From Pyrenophora tritici-repentis (lineage: Eukaryota; Ascomycota; Dothideomycetes; Pleosporales; Pleosporaceae): a stretch of 64,000 bases of DNA. Below are positions 53,363 to 64,000 of this stretch, piece by piece. The notes under the pieces were generated by a model. The model did not search any database and was not told where the DNA came from. It saw nothing but the letters and a program-made list of their open reading frames with translations. Position 1 is the first letter of the stretch, and each line of letters begins with the position of its first letter. The DNA is taken from the NCBI RefSeq assembly GCF_003171515.1, contig NC_089390.1, positions 4,216,001-4,280,000 of the forward strand. The letters run 5' to 3'. Both the position numbers and the translations under genes were made by a program.

Positions 53363-54543
53363 GATGAGGGTGCCAAGAGCAAGAGAAATTGTCGGCCTGT
53401 AAGCCTCGGTATGCAGGGTATCTGGCTCATTATAACAGACGTCGGACGCCTTGCAGTTTCGCGCCTACGTGTGGCGACGAGACTAAGTCATCTCGGTAGT
53501 GCTATGGAGAGTTTAGTCTCCGGTGAGTGGTCTGTTCCCGCTACCGTACCATCAAATATGCGCCTCAGCCGTTACGTCTTCCTGTCTGCGATACTGATAT
53601 CAGTGTTGCCAGATGCCATGCAGTCTATTTTGGTGTATTCAGAATGCCAACTCTTGCTTGATGATGCAAATGGCAGAGCTGGCTCAGACGTGTTTCAATT
53701 TGCCACGATGTGACAACGCGACGGCGTGTTTGACGCAGGACGATCCATCGGAAGCCAAGGCGAGTACACTCAGCCTAATATCAGGTAATCAGGGATGCTC
53801 CCTGGCGCTTCTACTTCGAGAAACATCCGCATTAGGCGAGCGGAGTGTGCACCGCAAGCGTGATTTGGTCTGATTTTGCAAGCGAGCCAGCGGTGATCGT
53901 CTTTGTGCCAGACCCTGGGCATCATCTCTCGACGTGCCCCGTACCAGCCTAATCCTTCGCCGCACTACTTTCCCCGTGTCAAGGCTTTACTGAAGTGCCG
54001 CCGTGCCATTGTTCCGCGCGAACCACGACCAAAGGATCTTCTAGTTCCGCCGTTGCTTGGAACCATCCGTTTGTAACGGCGTGCAATCGCATCCCGAGGT
54101 ACAATCGCAAATCCAAGACTAAGCGACATGCATCGGTTTATCTGCTAGCAACAGCACAAGATCTCGGTATGACTTCGTAAATGATGACATTGAGGAATTC
54201 AACTGGCTGAAAGGCCGAAATGGTTGAAAATTAGATCTGCGCACGTGCCGCAGTCCCGGAGGCTGAGGTCCTGTCTCGAACAAATTCCAAGGTTCGCCTG
54301 TCCTGTTGAAGCAAGACATGCCTTCTCAAGGAGGAAGTTCTAACACGCGCAGATTCAATGCGGAGCTTCTACGGAACCTACCGACCGGCCCGGCGTTGTC
54401 ATCCTGGAGATGACTTGGGAGGTATGCATGCTGAGTGTTGATACTTACATCGCGGGAGCAACGTGTCTTCCGAATGTCCATGTAAAAACTTTTTGTTGAT
54501 TTTTGTTTCTCGGGCGATTGTATAGTTTTCTAACTCAGAAGCC
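53363..54543. other. Intergenic, nothing recognised
   Basis: About 1.2 kb between two divergently transcribed genes. Frames at 53306-53713 and 53613-53873 overlap each other and show no domain. Confidence 0.5.
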
Positions 54544-55992
54544 ATGGCTTGGGCTTATAATACATCGGACCAGGCGGACAGCCTTGGTCTAGAGATAACT
54601 GCTATCGCAATCATGTTCACAACGATGTCTCTTTTGATTTTGTTGCTGCGTTTCTATGTACGTGGATGCATGATCAAGGCAATTGGCGCTGGTACGTGTA
54701 GCGAAAGTTCTCTCACCTTCGATTTGAGACTGACTGGCTGCGCTTAATAGATGACTGGATATTAATAGTGACTTGGGTATGTTCTCACGCTGCTTCTATG
54801 CCGGAGAATCATTGTTGACCTTGTGTAGATTGCTTCTTGCGGGTTCGCTGTGGTGACGATTATACGTATGCCATTCTACCAGCACGGCCTTTCGATACTA
54901 CAACTAACCCTGCGCCAAAAGAGACTAAATGGGGCCTTGGATTGACGCACCTGGAAGACATGCCAACAGAGGATATCTACAACTTCGGACTGGTAAGATC
55001 TATCCAAACCTGTGCACCTGACGTGCTAACCAGCATTAGATTCAGTACATAGGGGCACCGTTGTAAGTGGCAGCATACAAGCACATATTCGGTCGCTTGC
55101 TAATAGCTATCGCAGCTACATCACAAGTATTCTGGGCTTCAAGCTCAGTCTGTTGCTTTCGTATCTGCGTTTCATGCCCAAAGGTGCTGCACGCAATACT
55201 ACGATTATGTTGATCGTCGCGTGCATACTCTTTCATATCAGCTTCCTCGTTGTTCAGGTCAATCTATGTCAGCCGGTAAGTCACTCTCTCAGACTGTGCC
55301 AGTTCACCATGTAACGTGTACAGATATCCAAACAATGGAATCCTGCCATCACCGATGGCCAGTGCTTACAGGCAGTTCCATTCTACCTCAGCATGGCATC
55401 ACTGACCATCTTTTTCGACGTGGCTGTGTATGTATGCGCCACTTGACGATCAACATACGCTTACACAAATAGCATGGTCTTACCCTTTCCTGTTTTACTC
55501 AAAAGCCGCATACAGAAGCGGAAGAAGGTCGCACTACTAGGTCTCCTCGCACTAGGCATCTTCATAACCGTCATCCAAATCCTCCGCATCCAAACCGTCC
55601 GTAACCTCTCCAACTACCTAGACTCGAGCAGCCTCATCATGTGGTCCACCATCGAAAACAACCTAGGCATCATCGTTGCCTCGATACCAACACTTGCACC
55701 GCTCTTCAAGTATTTTGTGGAAAAGACGCAGAAGAGCTCTTCGGGGAACTCGGGGAATAGATCTAGGACGGTGTACACTGCAAAGTCAAAACGGAGTATG
55801 AGACACCAGTCTATCAGGCTTGATAGTGTTGCCCGTGCTGCTTCGCGCCTTAGTACCACGTTTGATATGGGGGAGAGCCGGGAGCATATTTTGGATCAGG
55901 CTGCTAGAACGTCAAGCAAGGATGTGGAAGCTATTTTGTCTACCCGAAATCATCAGGTCTTCTCTCAGGGAAGATATTATGCTAATCTGTAA
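54544..55992 (+). CDS. Rhodopsin-like (SAT4/PTH11-related) seven-helix membrane protein
   Basis: Eight exons (54544-54691, 54751-54776, 54829-54865, 54922-54992, 55040-55062, 55116-55275, 55324-55427, 55473-55992), all in consistent phase, give about 362 residues. Hydrophobic helices are ITAIAIMFTTMSLLILLL, DDWILIVTW-IASCGFAVVTII, YITSILGFKLSLLLSYLRF, IMLIVACILFHISFLVVQVN, FYLSMASLTIFFDVAVMVLPFPVL, KKVALLGLLALGIFITVIQI and IIVASIPTLAPL. The DDW motif after helix 1, NLCQPISKQWNP and the VLPFPVL motif are typical of the fungal rhodopsin-like integral membrane family that includes PTH11-type receptors. No CFEM domain precedes it. The Ser/Arg-rich cytoplasmic tail is about 90 residues. It may sense surface or chemical cues; the ligand is unknown. 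Confidence 0.9.
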
Positions 55993-56969
55993 TGATAATA
56001 TAATCAAACGTTAGTATTAGAGGATGGCAGAGGCGTGAAAATAAAGTTCTTAGAGTACAGTGTTGTCAGATTTGTCCTACAATCAAATGACAGCCGCACT
56101 GTATATTGAAATCTTCACGTTGATCACTTTCGTACGTAAAATCGAGTCACTATTTGGCACGACTTAGGTATAGACATTATAAAGAGGGGGGATCTTAGGT
56201 GGGTGTATGAGACAGGGTGGATTATGTCAGCCGCCCGCCCGACTCGCTTAAGTTAGGTGCGCAACTAGCTTCTTTCTCACCGAACCATCCTACATCTTTC
56301 CTCCGCCATCACTTGCCCCGAACCACTCCTCCTGCGCAACGTTACTGCCATCACAAATAATCCTACATACCCTGTCGCGCATGCCGCTGCAAGAGGTTGC
56401 ATTCATGCACTTTCCATTCTGCACACCCACCAGCTGGATTACCTCATCGGGCGATTGGACACGCCATTGGTTTCCACACAATCAAGATGCGCTTATGGCC
56501 GGCGTGACATCTACGATTCCACCTCGATCTCTAACGAAATGGTCGCTCTTTGATACAGCATAACCAGAACGGCATTTAGGCTGAAGGACACGTGACTCAC
56601 CTACCTCCGCGTCCTCTATACATATGCCAAGATCAACATCTACATGTCATCGTGCAGGCTGAACTTCATCAAGTCAGCCAGTTTTTGGAAGGGATAACTG
56701 TATGTCGCGAAGAAAAGTCGTAACGAGGTGAACATTCTCGAGCTGGGCAATGATATAGGTTGCACGATGACAGTGACGCCAGATGTTACCACGGTTCCTT
56801 GCTGCTCCGATATGGAACCGTCGGTTGTCTGAGCTCATATATTCTGTCACTTGGTAAGCAGAAGGAGTATGTGATTGTTGGACCAAGTGCTAGCTATCTC
56901 GAGTTTCCACCGTTTGCTGAGTCTATAGGTAGTTTTCCGACCAGCTTTTGAAGCGCAGTCCAAACTATA
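55993..56969. other. Intergenic, nothing recognised
   Basis: About 980 bp between the convergent rhodopsin-like and hydrolase genes. Short frames here have no domains. Confidence 0.5.
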
Positions 56970-57899
56970 CTACTTTTTCGGGAGCTTTTCAATAAAGCCC
57001 AGAATACGTGCGATGAAAGCTTCTGGATCTTCTTCGGCAACCCAATGCGCAGCATTCGAAATCATGACTATCTCTGCAGTCTCATGATACTCGCTCGCCA
57101 TACTCTTTGCCGCTTGCGCCAACAAACACTTTTCTCCCATCAACAACAATGTAGGAACTTTCACCTTTCCGTGCCGAGCAAGCCAAGTCCTGTTCTCCTC
57201 GGCGTCTTTCTCAAAAGCACGGTAAAGCTCAAGACCTGCCCTGATTGCGCCAGGCTGCGAATATGCAAGCGCATAGTGGTCCAAATCGGCGGGTGTGATA
57301 GCCAAACTATTATACTGCAGTTTGTCGAAGAAGTGCTTAAGATATTCGCGCTCTTTGCCAGCTATGAGGAATTCGGGTAGGTCGGGCACTTGGTGGAAAA
57401 CGAAATGGAAGAGCTCTGGGCTTCCCTTGACGCTCTCGTAGAACGATGTTCCGGGCAAGGGACATTCTCCCCATACCACACTGGCGACGTCGTCCGGGTA
57501 ACGCGATGCATATGCGAACGCGATCATGCCACCAATGTCGTGTCCAACGATGTGAATTTTCGACTGGATTTTGAGATGGTTTTTTATCAGGATACACAGG
57601 TCCTCGGCCATCTGAGTCTTGTGATAGCCGGTTAGGGGCTTCGAGGAATTTCCGGCACCACGATAGTCTGGTGCTACAACTCGATATCCGGCTTTTGCAA
57701 ACTCTGTGATAACATGGCGGAACTGATATGATGTTTGAGGAAAGCCGTGGATAAGTAAGATCACGCCCTGGCATGGCTTATTTCCGTAGTCAGGGGAATA
57801 GATATAATTCAAGCGTATCTCTTCGCCAGAGTAGGTAGTGATGGAAGCGATGCGCTGTTGCCAATCGTCGGCATCGCACGACTTGGGAAAGATGCTCAT
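56970..57899 (-). CDS. Alpha/beta hydrolase, epoxide-hydrolase/haloalkane-dehalogenase type
   Basis: An intronless gene of 309 residues beginning MSIFPKSCDADDW. It has the oxyanion motif LIHGFPQTSYQFR (HGFP), the conserved APDYRGAGNS, the nucleophile elbow VGHDIGGMIAF with Asp at about 121, and the catalytic His in NAAHWVAEEDPE (about 285). An Asp nucleophile, rather than Ser, places it with epoxide hydrolases and haloalkane/haloacetate dehalogenases. The length fits the family. No signal peptide is seen, so it should be cytosolic. Substrate and cap-domain specificity cannot be told from sequence. Confidence 0.9.
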   Translation of the reverse strand: MSIFPKSCDADDWQQRIASITTYSGEEIRLNYIYSPDYGNKPCQGVILLIHGFPQTSYQFRHVITEFAKAGYRVVAPDYRGAGNSSKPLTGYHKTQMAEDLCILIKNHLKIQSKIHIVGHDIGGMIAFAYASRYPDDVASVVWGECPLPGTSFYESVKGSPELFHFVFHQVPDLPEFLIAGKEREYLKHFFDKLQYNSLAITPADLDHYALAYSQPGAIRAGLELYRAFEKDAEENRTWLARHGKVKVPTLLLMGEKCLLAQAAKSMASEYHETAEIVMISNAAHWVAEEDPEAFIARILGFIEKLPKK

Positions 57900-58374
57900 A
57901 GTAAATAAGAAATAGTTCGGAGTTTCTTTCGGGATAAAGAGATGAAGTGATACATGGGCTCGGGTCTTATTTGTACATGCATCGATTTCTGATCATGACG
58001 TTCCTGCAGCGTCATGTGTAGCGTCACTGCGCATGCAGCACGGCCGCAACTGTGCTGATCTGGAAGCAGCAGAAATTTATGAACTTTCAGAGATGTTGCC
58101 TACAATAAGTGGTTCTCGGGCAATGAAGAATAAAAGCATTCCTTGTGCAGCGATACATTATCATTATTTGTGTAATCTAATTGGAGCGACTGTTAGCCCC
58201 GCACCATATCAACAACTGTGCTCTAGGCTATAATTATAATAGACTCGACTCTTCCAACCAATTAACTTTTGCAGAAATACTCTTATATTGACTTCTATTG
58301 TGAGCTTTAGCATAGTATTTATTCGTTGCATTAGCACGGTTCGTGGTGACGAAACATTTTTGGAAGGAAGATAC
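57900..58374. other. Intergenic, nothing recognised
   Basis: About 475 bp between the hydrolase start and the Copia-2 LTR, holding the hydrolase promoter. AT-rich near 58240-58370. Confidence 0.5.
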
Positions 58375-58566
58375 TGTCGGATCGTGAGTATCGGTAGAGA
58401 CGTCGGCTGCTTGACACTTCGGCCCGACTTCGGCCCACCTTGCGCAAGAGCTTAGGTATACCTTCGTAGCACCTATGTTCGTAGATATCAATTAGAACCA
58501 CCGAACAGAATGCATTCCTAGTTATCGTTATTTCCCTTTACGCACTTAGTGCAAAGCCAACCAACA
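58375..58566 (+). repeat. 5' LTR of Copia-2
   Basis: About 192 bp beginning tgtcggatcgtgag and ending ccaaca. The boundary is supported by the matching solo LTR at 49284-49459 and by the shared ctgatcagtg that directly follows both this LTR and the Copia-1 5' LTR. Confidence 0.8.
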
Positions 58567-58573
58567 CTGATCA

Positions 58574-58594
58574 GTGATTGCTTGAGGCGATCAC
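58574..58594 (+). other. Post-LTR hairpin of Copia-2
   Basis: GTGATTGC-(TTGAG)-GCGATCAC forms an 8-bp stem with one G-T pair at the same position as the Copia-1 hairpin. The stem sequences differ while pairing is kept. Confidence 0.5.
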
Positions 58595-59020
58595 AGACAG
58601 CAAGGAAGAAGAGACAGACCGCATCTTTGACAGCCTCCCTAACGCACGACGTTATACTCCTGAGAGAAGATTCTGTGCTAAGAACAGAGCGAGGCAGAGA
58701 TAACGCATAGCGATCAAAACCTCCCTCTAAGCTGCTAATCCAGGCCGAAGCTCGATTACAGCGCGTCAGCAACGCACAAAGACACACTGTTGAAATCCCG
58801 ACGCGAGAAGTCTTGGGACGACTACAGCACGTCAGCAGCGCAGAGCGACAGACTATTGATATCCCGACGCGAGAAGTCTCGGGACGACTATAGTGCGTCA
58901 GCAACGCGTAGCGATTCCGTACGAGCGTCCCCGGACGATCCTATCACGTACAACCACAAGCGCTGGAACCGACCAACCAGCTAGACAAGACAAGGCAACG
59001 CGTCAATATACACCGGCACG

Positions 59021-62000
59021 ATGGCAGGCAGCCAGAGCAACTCTGGCGATACAGACGCTGATGTTCAAGAGCAACTACTCAACTATCCATCCGAACGCAA
59101 TACAAGCAAGCGCGCAGAAACTATATCCCCAGGAGCGAAGTTTACTGCTGAACACCTTATGCGACACTGTCCATACACAGTCACGTTTGACTATATCAAC
59201 CCATCTCTCTGGGGTGTACCCGCACCAGAGGATGCAGACGAGACGCACGCAACAACCTGGGTCGCGAAGGCTATCCACGACTACCATGTAGGAATGGAAT
59301 GGGATGAGAGACTTCGACTACCAATGGGACTTTGAAGGATGGACACGAGAGCTATTCCAGAAGGTTGAGCGCACTACGCTAAGATCTCTGAAGACTGTGC
59401 TCCGGTATAGGGGAGTCTATACAGGCAAATTTCGGGCTAGAGTAGCTGATTCCCTCTTCAACTTACTAGGAGGAGAAAACGCTCCCGAATGGGACCCTGC
59501 AGAGTTCAAGGCCGAGAAGTTTGACGAACGTTCTGAGGCGTACCAGCGTCAGCAGAACGCACATCTAGCAGCCCCTATAGATAGACAAGCGCAGCAGCCA
59601 CTGCAACAGACGCAGCCACTGGAACCGCTACAGCCGCAGCCACAACGTCCGTCACAGGGCGAGCAGTATAGAGTGAGACAAGGCGTTCGAAGCCACCCGC
59701 AATATCAAGAGCTACAACAACCGCCCTACGCGATCAATGCCTATGCAGGACCACAGCCTCGACAAACGGAGCAGGCTATGCAACCACAACAATGGTACCC
59801 GCAGACACAGACACGACCCCCAGCGACCGCATACCGCGAGGTGACACCTTTCCCTCAGCAACCTACAAACCGAGTACCTGACAGACCCCTTGGCCTACCA
59901 CATGACCCGTACAAGACGCTACCGCCGCGATGGTCTCGCAACGATCGGCTCGAAGCCAATACGATCACGCAGTTCTCTAAGCTATGGGACAATAGCAACA
60001 AGTATACAGGGAATGCGTACGATCTCCTAGACGATAAGATTAAGATCTTCTTCAGCATCTGCTGGCAGGTAGATATCCAGGAGGAGCAGTTTCACGCAGT
60101 GTTTCCCCGTATCCTTACCGGGCGTGCAGAGACGTTCTACATACAGGTTGTAGAGAGAGATGATAGCTTTGCTGATGCGTACATGGCAATCAAAAACCAC
60201 TTCGACCATGACGTCCATCACCAGCACTACTACACAGACTGGACGACTACAACTTCGCTCGCACCCGCGCAGAGAACCCTGATAAGGGACTACACGAGGT
60301 TCTGCAGATCCTGCTTGACAAGCTGCAGCTATGCCAGCGTGCCCTTGGCAAGAACTTTGAGGGTGAGGATGCCCTCCGCACTACGGTCATCAATGCCTGC
60401 CGAGGAGTACCAGAACTTGAGATGGCACTGTTCAAGCCAGCCACAATCTGTGAAGGACTCTTCTCAGATCTACGATCCGCAGTGGAAACACACCTAGCAC
60501 GGCAACACACCGCCCAGTTGGTCACAGAAGATCAATACTACCTAGACCGCCGATACAACGGCAATGGAAGGATCCGAGGTGGATCTCGAGGTGGAGGAGG
60601 ATTCAGAGGCGGATCCAGAGGAGCATACCGAGGAGGCGAGCAGCGCGACGACAACGGACGAGGATTCAAGCCACGTTGGAGGAAGAAATGCTTTGTTTGC
60701 CGGAAGGAAGGATGCTGGTCTACCAACCACACAGATAAAGAGCGCAAAGATGCCCGTGCGCAGTTCTTCTCTACGCTATACTTTACAGGTGCACAGCCCC
60801 TGAGGACTTCTCCGTACATCTTGCAGAATACGAAGGGATCGAGCACACCAGCCAGTACAATCAGAGAGGCTGGAGAGAGGAGGAAGACTGCGAGGATGAC
60901 GAGGATGACGACGTCGCGGAAGCACATTCTGAACACCAGTTCTTCAAGGAGCAATGCCTTGCAGACCAGGCGTTCTTGCATCATATCTCGGGCGACGACA
61001 TATACAGCCGAGACGCGCCGTCAGCACCAGCATCGCAGTTCCTGCTTGAGGACCGCTACACACGATCTGTGTACCAAGGAATCCTACCAGATACAGGCGC
61101 TGCAAACGTATCCACGGTCGGCAAGGAGCAATACCTCGCACTTACGAGAGAAGATCCGACGGTTAAGTTAGACACATCTACAGCAGGGAAAGCGTCTATT
61201 AAATTCGGAAAAGGCGAGGCTACAGCGTCGATTGGCACCGTGCAGGTCTCTACGGAGATCGGAAAAATCAACTTCGAAGTGCTCGAGGCGCCTACGCCGT
61301 TCTTGCTATGCCTTGCAGACATGGACCGCTTAAAGGTATACTTCAACAATACGACAGACGAGCTGGTTCAGGATGACGTACACATCCGGTGATTCGCAAA
61401 TGGGGACATCCTTGGTTCCATCTAAACAAGAGAGAGAGAGCAACTATGTTCCTAACGAGACAGAATTGCGACGGCTCCATCGACGGTTTGGACACCCAGC
61501 TGTTACGCGACTAGTCAAACTCTTAAAGGATGCTGGCCATAACGACTTCGAAGAAAGAACCCTAGAAGAAGTCACTAAGTTCTGCCACCACTGCCAGCTC
61601 CACAGCTCCGCGCCGCGCCGATTCAAATTCACTCTTAAGGATGATCACCACTTCAACTATGAGATCCTGGTGGACGTAATGTACCTAAGCAACAAACCTG
61701 TACTGCATGTGGTCGATTCCTCAACAGCGTTTCAAGGCGCGAGGTTCCTCAGCGCTATCTCAGCTAAAGAAACATGGCAAGCACTGCGGATACTATGGAT
61801 CGACACCTACCAGGGACCACCCGACATCATCACGCATGATGCAGGTACTAACTTCGCGAGCGCAGAGTTCCGCGCAGAAGCAAAGATCATGGGAGTCACA
61901 TGCAAGCAAGTACCTACGGAGGCGCACTGGTCTATCGGCAAAACTGAGAGGTACCATGCCCCTCTACGCCGGGCATGGGACATACTCCATGCAGAACTCA

Positions 62001-64000
62001 CTGACACTATGTCCGACGACGCGATTCTCCAGATGGCTGTGAAGGCTGTTAACGATACTGCTGGCCCTGATGGACTAGTCCCGACGTTACTAGTCTTTGG
62101 AGCGTACCCACGAATGACTGCAGAGTCACCGCCATCACCATCAATGGTCAAACGCAGCGAGGCTATTCAAAAGGCGACGAAAGCCCTGCGCAAGCTCACT
62201 GCAGAGCGCCAAGTTGCAGACGCCTTGAACACCCGCAATGGACCAGCCACTGCAGACATGCTCGCGCTCCCACTCCAGAGCGAAGTCTTAGTATGGAGAG
62301 AGAGTGATGGCTGGAATGGCCCGTACAAGATCGCCAGTACAGATGGCCACAACATCACTGTCGACATGGTTAATGGTCCAGCGACATTCAGATCAACTGT
62401 CGTTAAGCCATACTACAGACCAGACCACCTGTGGAGCGACCCTGATGCGCCACACGCGCCGAATGAGCCGAATGAGCCGCACGAGCCGATAGCAGTACCT
62501 CCGCAGCGCAACCACGTAGAAGAGGCCGCCCTCCAGGGTCAAAGAACAAGCGGAAGGCGCACGCGTACATCACCAAGAAGGAGCAGGACGATCTTGAGCT
62601 AGCTATCAAGCTACGGAACGATGGCGTGATCACAACCTCAGGCGCCCCTTTGAAGCGTCTGATGACAAGAGATCAGCGACCTAGTAGGTCGTGGAGTCTT
62701 CAAGTTTGAGCAATACGACGAGAGGCTACACAGCAAGATCCGGATCTTTAAGTCACGCCTAGTACGTGAGGTCAAGGGAAAGACAACTAAGCCTTATGAG
62801 AAAATCCCGTCTGGTTATCCAAGGCTACCAAGACTATGGCAAGGAGGCTATCTTAACGCAGTCGCCAACCATCCAGCGATGTAGCCAGCGCCTGATTATG
62901 TCGCTGGCGCCTGGGCTAGTACAAAGCGGCATGAGCGTTGAGCTACGTGATATTACGCAGGCATACCCACAGGCTCAGACAACACTGAAGAGGACGACTC
63001 GCACACCTCCCTACCGAGCTGGTACATCGATATCCAGAAGGCACGATACTCCACGTGATCAAGCCACTATATGGGATCGCGGAGGCAGGAGTCCACTGGT
63101 GGACAACATATCACGGACACCACTGCAAGGAACTAGATATGTCAACATCTACGTACGACCCATGCCTGTTGATCACGAACAGCGACGACGCAGACGTCTT
63201 CGGCATCGTCGGTATGCAGACAGACGACACCCTCATGCTCGGAACGACCGCGTTCTTATCACGCGAAGAGAAAAAGATCCAGAAGGCGCAGTTTAGATCA
63301 AAACCAAAGGCTATGCTGACACCAGAGGTGCAGTTAGACTTTAATGGATGTACACTTACGATGGACGCCAGCAGAGTCTTAATCCTCAGGCAGAAAGGAC
63401 AAGGAGGAAGGATCAGGCTTGTTGATATTAGGGCACCCGACCGCGCGCAACAGTACACCGAGCAACGCGCCCGCGGAGCGTACATCGCATCAACATGCCA
63501 ACCAGAGGCATCATTTGATCTGTCCGTAGCTGCTCAAGCGCAGCAACCATCAGACGAGGACATTAAGGCACTCAACAAGCGCCTGAAATGGCAGATGGAG
63601 AATCTCACTCGTGGCCTACGCTACGTCACTGTCAACCTTACGGAGGCTAAGTTGATAGTCTTTGTAGACGGCTCCTTTGCCAACAACAAGGACCTCAGCT
63701 CACAGCTAGGCTTTGTCCTCATGCTCGTCAACGAGTCCATTGGCGCCAACACCTTCACAATACAAGGCAACGTGATCCACTACAGCTCTACAAAGTGCAA
63801 GCGCATCACACGGAGCGTACTGGCCTCAGAGATCTACGGCATGGTCAACGGCTTTGACATAGGCATCGCGGTTGCAACCACGCTAAGGATAGTTACAGAA
63901 CGACTTGGACTACCTGCAATTCCCTTGGTTATCTGTACAGACTCGTACTCCTTGTACGAGTGCCTAGTAAAGCTTGGGACAACGAAGGAGAAGCGCCTCA
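59021..64000 (+). pseudogene. Frameshifted Copia-2 Gag-Pol (continues past window end)
   Basis: Gag starts at 59021 (MAGSQSNSGDTDADVQ). Reading needs frame changes near 59300, 60245, 60775-60980, 61385, 62600 and in the RT region to 63100. Recognisable parts in order: Gag with a Pro/Gln-rich linker; an RGG-rich basic stretch; the CFVCRKEGCWSTNH knuckle (60689-60730); protease DTGAANVS; integrase with LHRRFGHP, the HHCC finger, VDVMYLS, THDAGTNF and KTERYH; RT with ITQAYPQ and QTDD (63217-63228); and RNase H with FVDGSFANNKDL and ASEIYGMVNG. Related in sequence to Copia-1 throughout Pol but with a longer, Gln-rich Gag. The number of lesions shows it cannot make its polyprotein. Confidence 0.9.

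Larger units (their letters stand above)
58375..64000 (+). mobile_element. Degenerate Ty1/Copia retrotransposon (Copia-2), 3' end outside window
   Basis: The 5' LTR is followed by a leader with a hairpin and a complete but frameshifted gag-pol. Domain order is the same as in Copia-1 and the proteins are clearly related, but the LTR and Gag sequences differ, so it is a separate family. The window ends inside RNase H. Confidence 0.93.

Noticed and set aside
1..64000. CRISPR arrays, rRNA genes or bacterial operons
   Set aside because: No regularly spaced direct repeats, no rRNA-like sequence, and intron-containing eukaryotic genes throughout.

Overview
This window is nuclear DNA from a filamentous ascomycete (Pezizomycotina; a dothideomycete such as a member of the Pleosporales is my best guess, but the sequence alone does not prove it). 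The evidence is short introns of about 46-60 bp with GTAAGT/GTATGT donors and CTGAC/CTAAC-like branch sites, together with typical fungal families: a HET-domain remnant, an RFX1-type regulator, a PTH11/rhodopsin-like membrane protein, a copper amine oxidase, a GH5 exo-beta-1,3-glucanase and a berberine-bridge-like oxidase. Transposons in several states of decay lie between ordinary housekeeping genes.

Layout. 1-3.5 kb: an intact hAT transposase next to a beheaded HET-domain gene. 5.0-5.6 kb: a Sec72-like translocon subunit carrying two homopolymer frameshifts. 6.5-11.9 kb: the most unusual locus, a large broken gene whose pieces encode beta-grasp-like segments, a VWA-type MIDAS motif, a coiled coil, a U-box (E3), a second VWA domain and a C-terminal E2 ubiquitin-conjugating core. 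Its E2 has a nonsense codon and a 162-bp MITE inside it with a perfect 8-bp target duplication. 12.3-18.8 kb: an unknown fungal protein, a mitochondrial FAD/folate-type carrier and a copper amine oxidase, all on the minus strand. 22.4-23.7 kb: the GH5 glucanase. 25.5-29.7 kb: RFX1-type regulator and Yop1. 30.4-32.0 kb: a decayed STAND/TPR-like gene. 33.1-33.5 kb: a RidA-like gene. 33.6-36.4 kb: a complete but RIP-like-mutated hAT element. 36.9-40.3 kb: an F-box-like protein and a secreted carboxylesterase. 42.7 kb: tRNA-Ala(AGC), followed at 43.1-49.0 kb by a young, intact Ty1/Copia retrotransposon with LTRs identical by eye. 49.3-49.6 kb: a solo LTR and a third MITE. 50.3-57.9 kb: a glycine-zipper protein, a BBE-like oxidase, a rhodopsin-like receptor and an alpha/beta hydrolase. 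58.4-64.0 kb: a second, frameshifted Copia element that runs off the window.

The cellular genes do not form an obvious pathway cluster. The threads that join them are mobile-element activity (two hAT elements, three hAT-type MITEs, two Copia families and a solo LTR) and a repeated pattern of one-base length differences in G/C homopolymers that break otherwise well-conserved genes. The second pattern may be technical. The ubiquitin-type fusion gene is the best candidate for something undescribed; here it is clearly damaged, so intact relatives should be sought.
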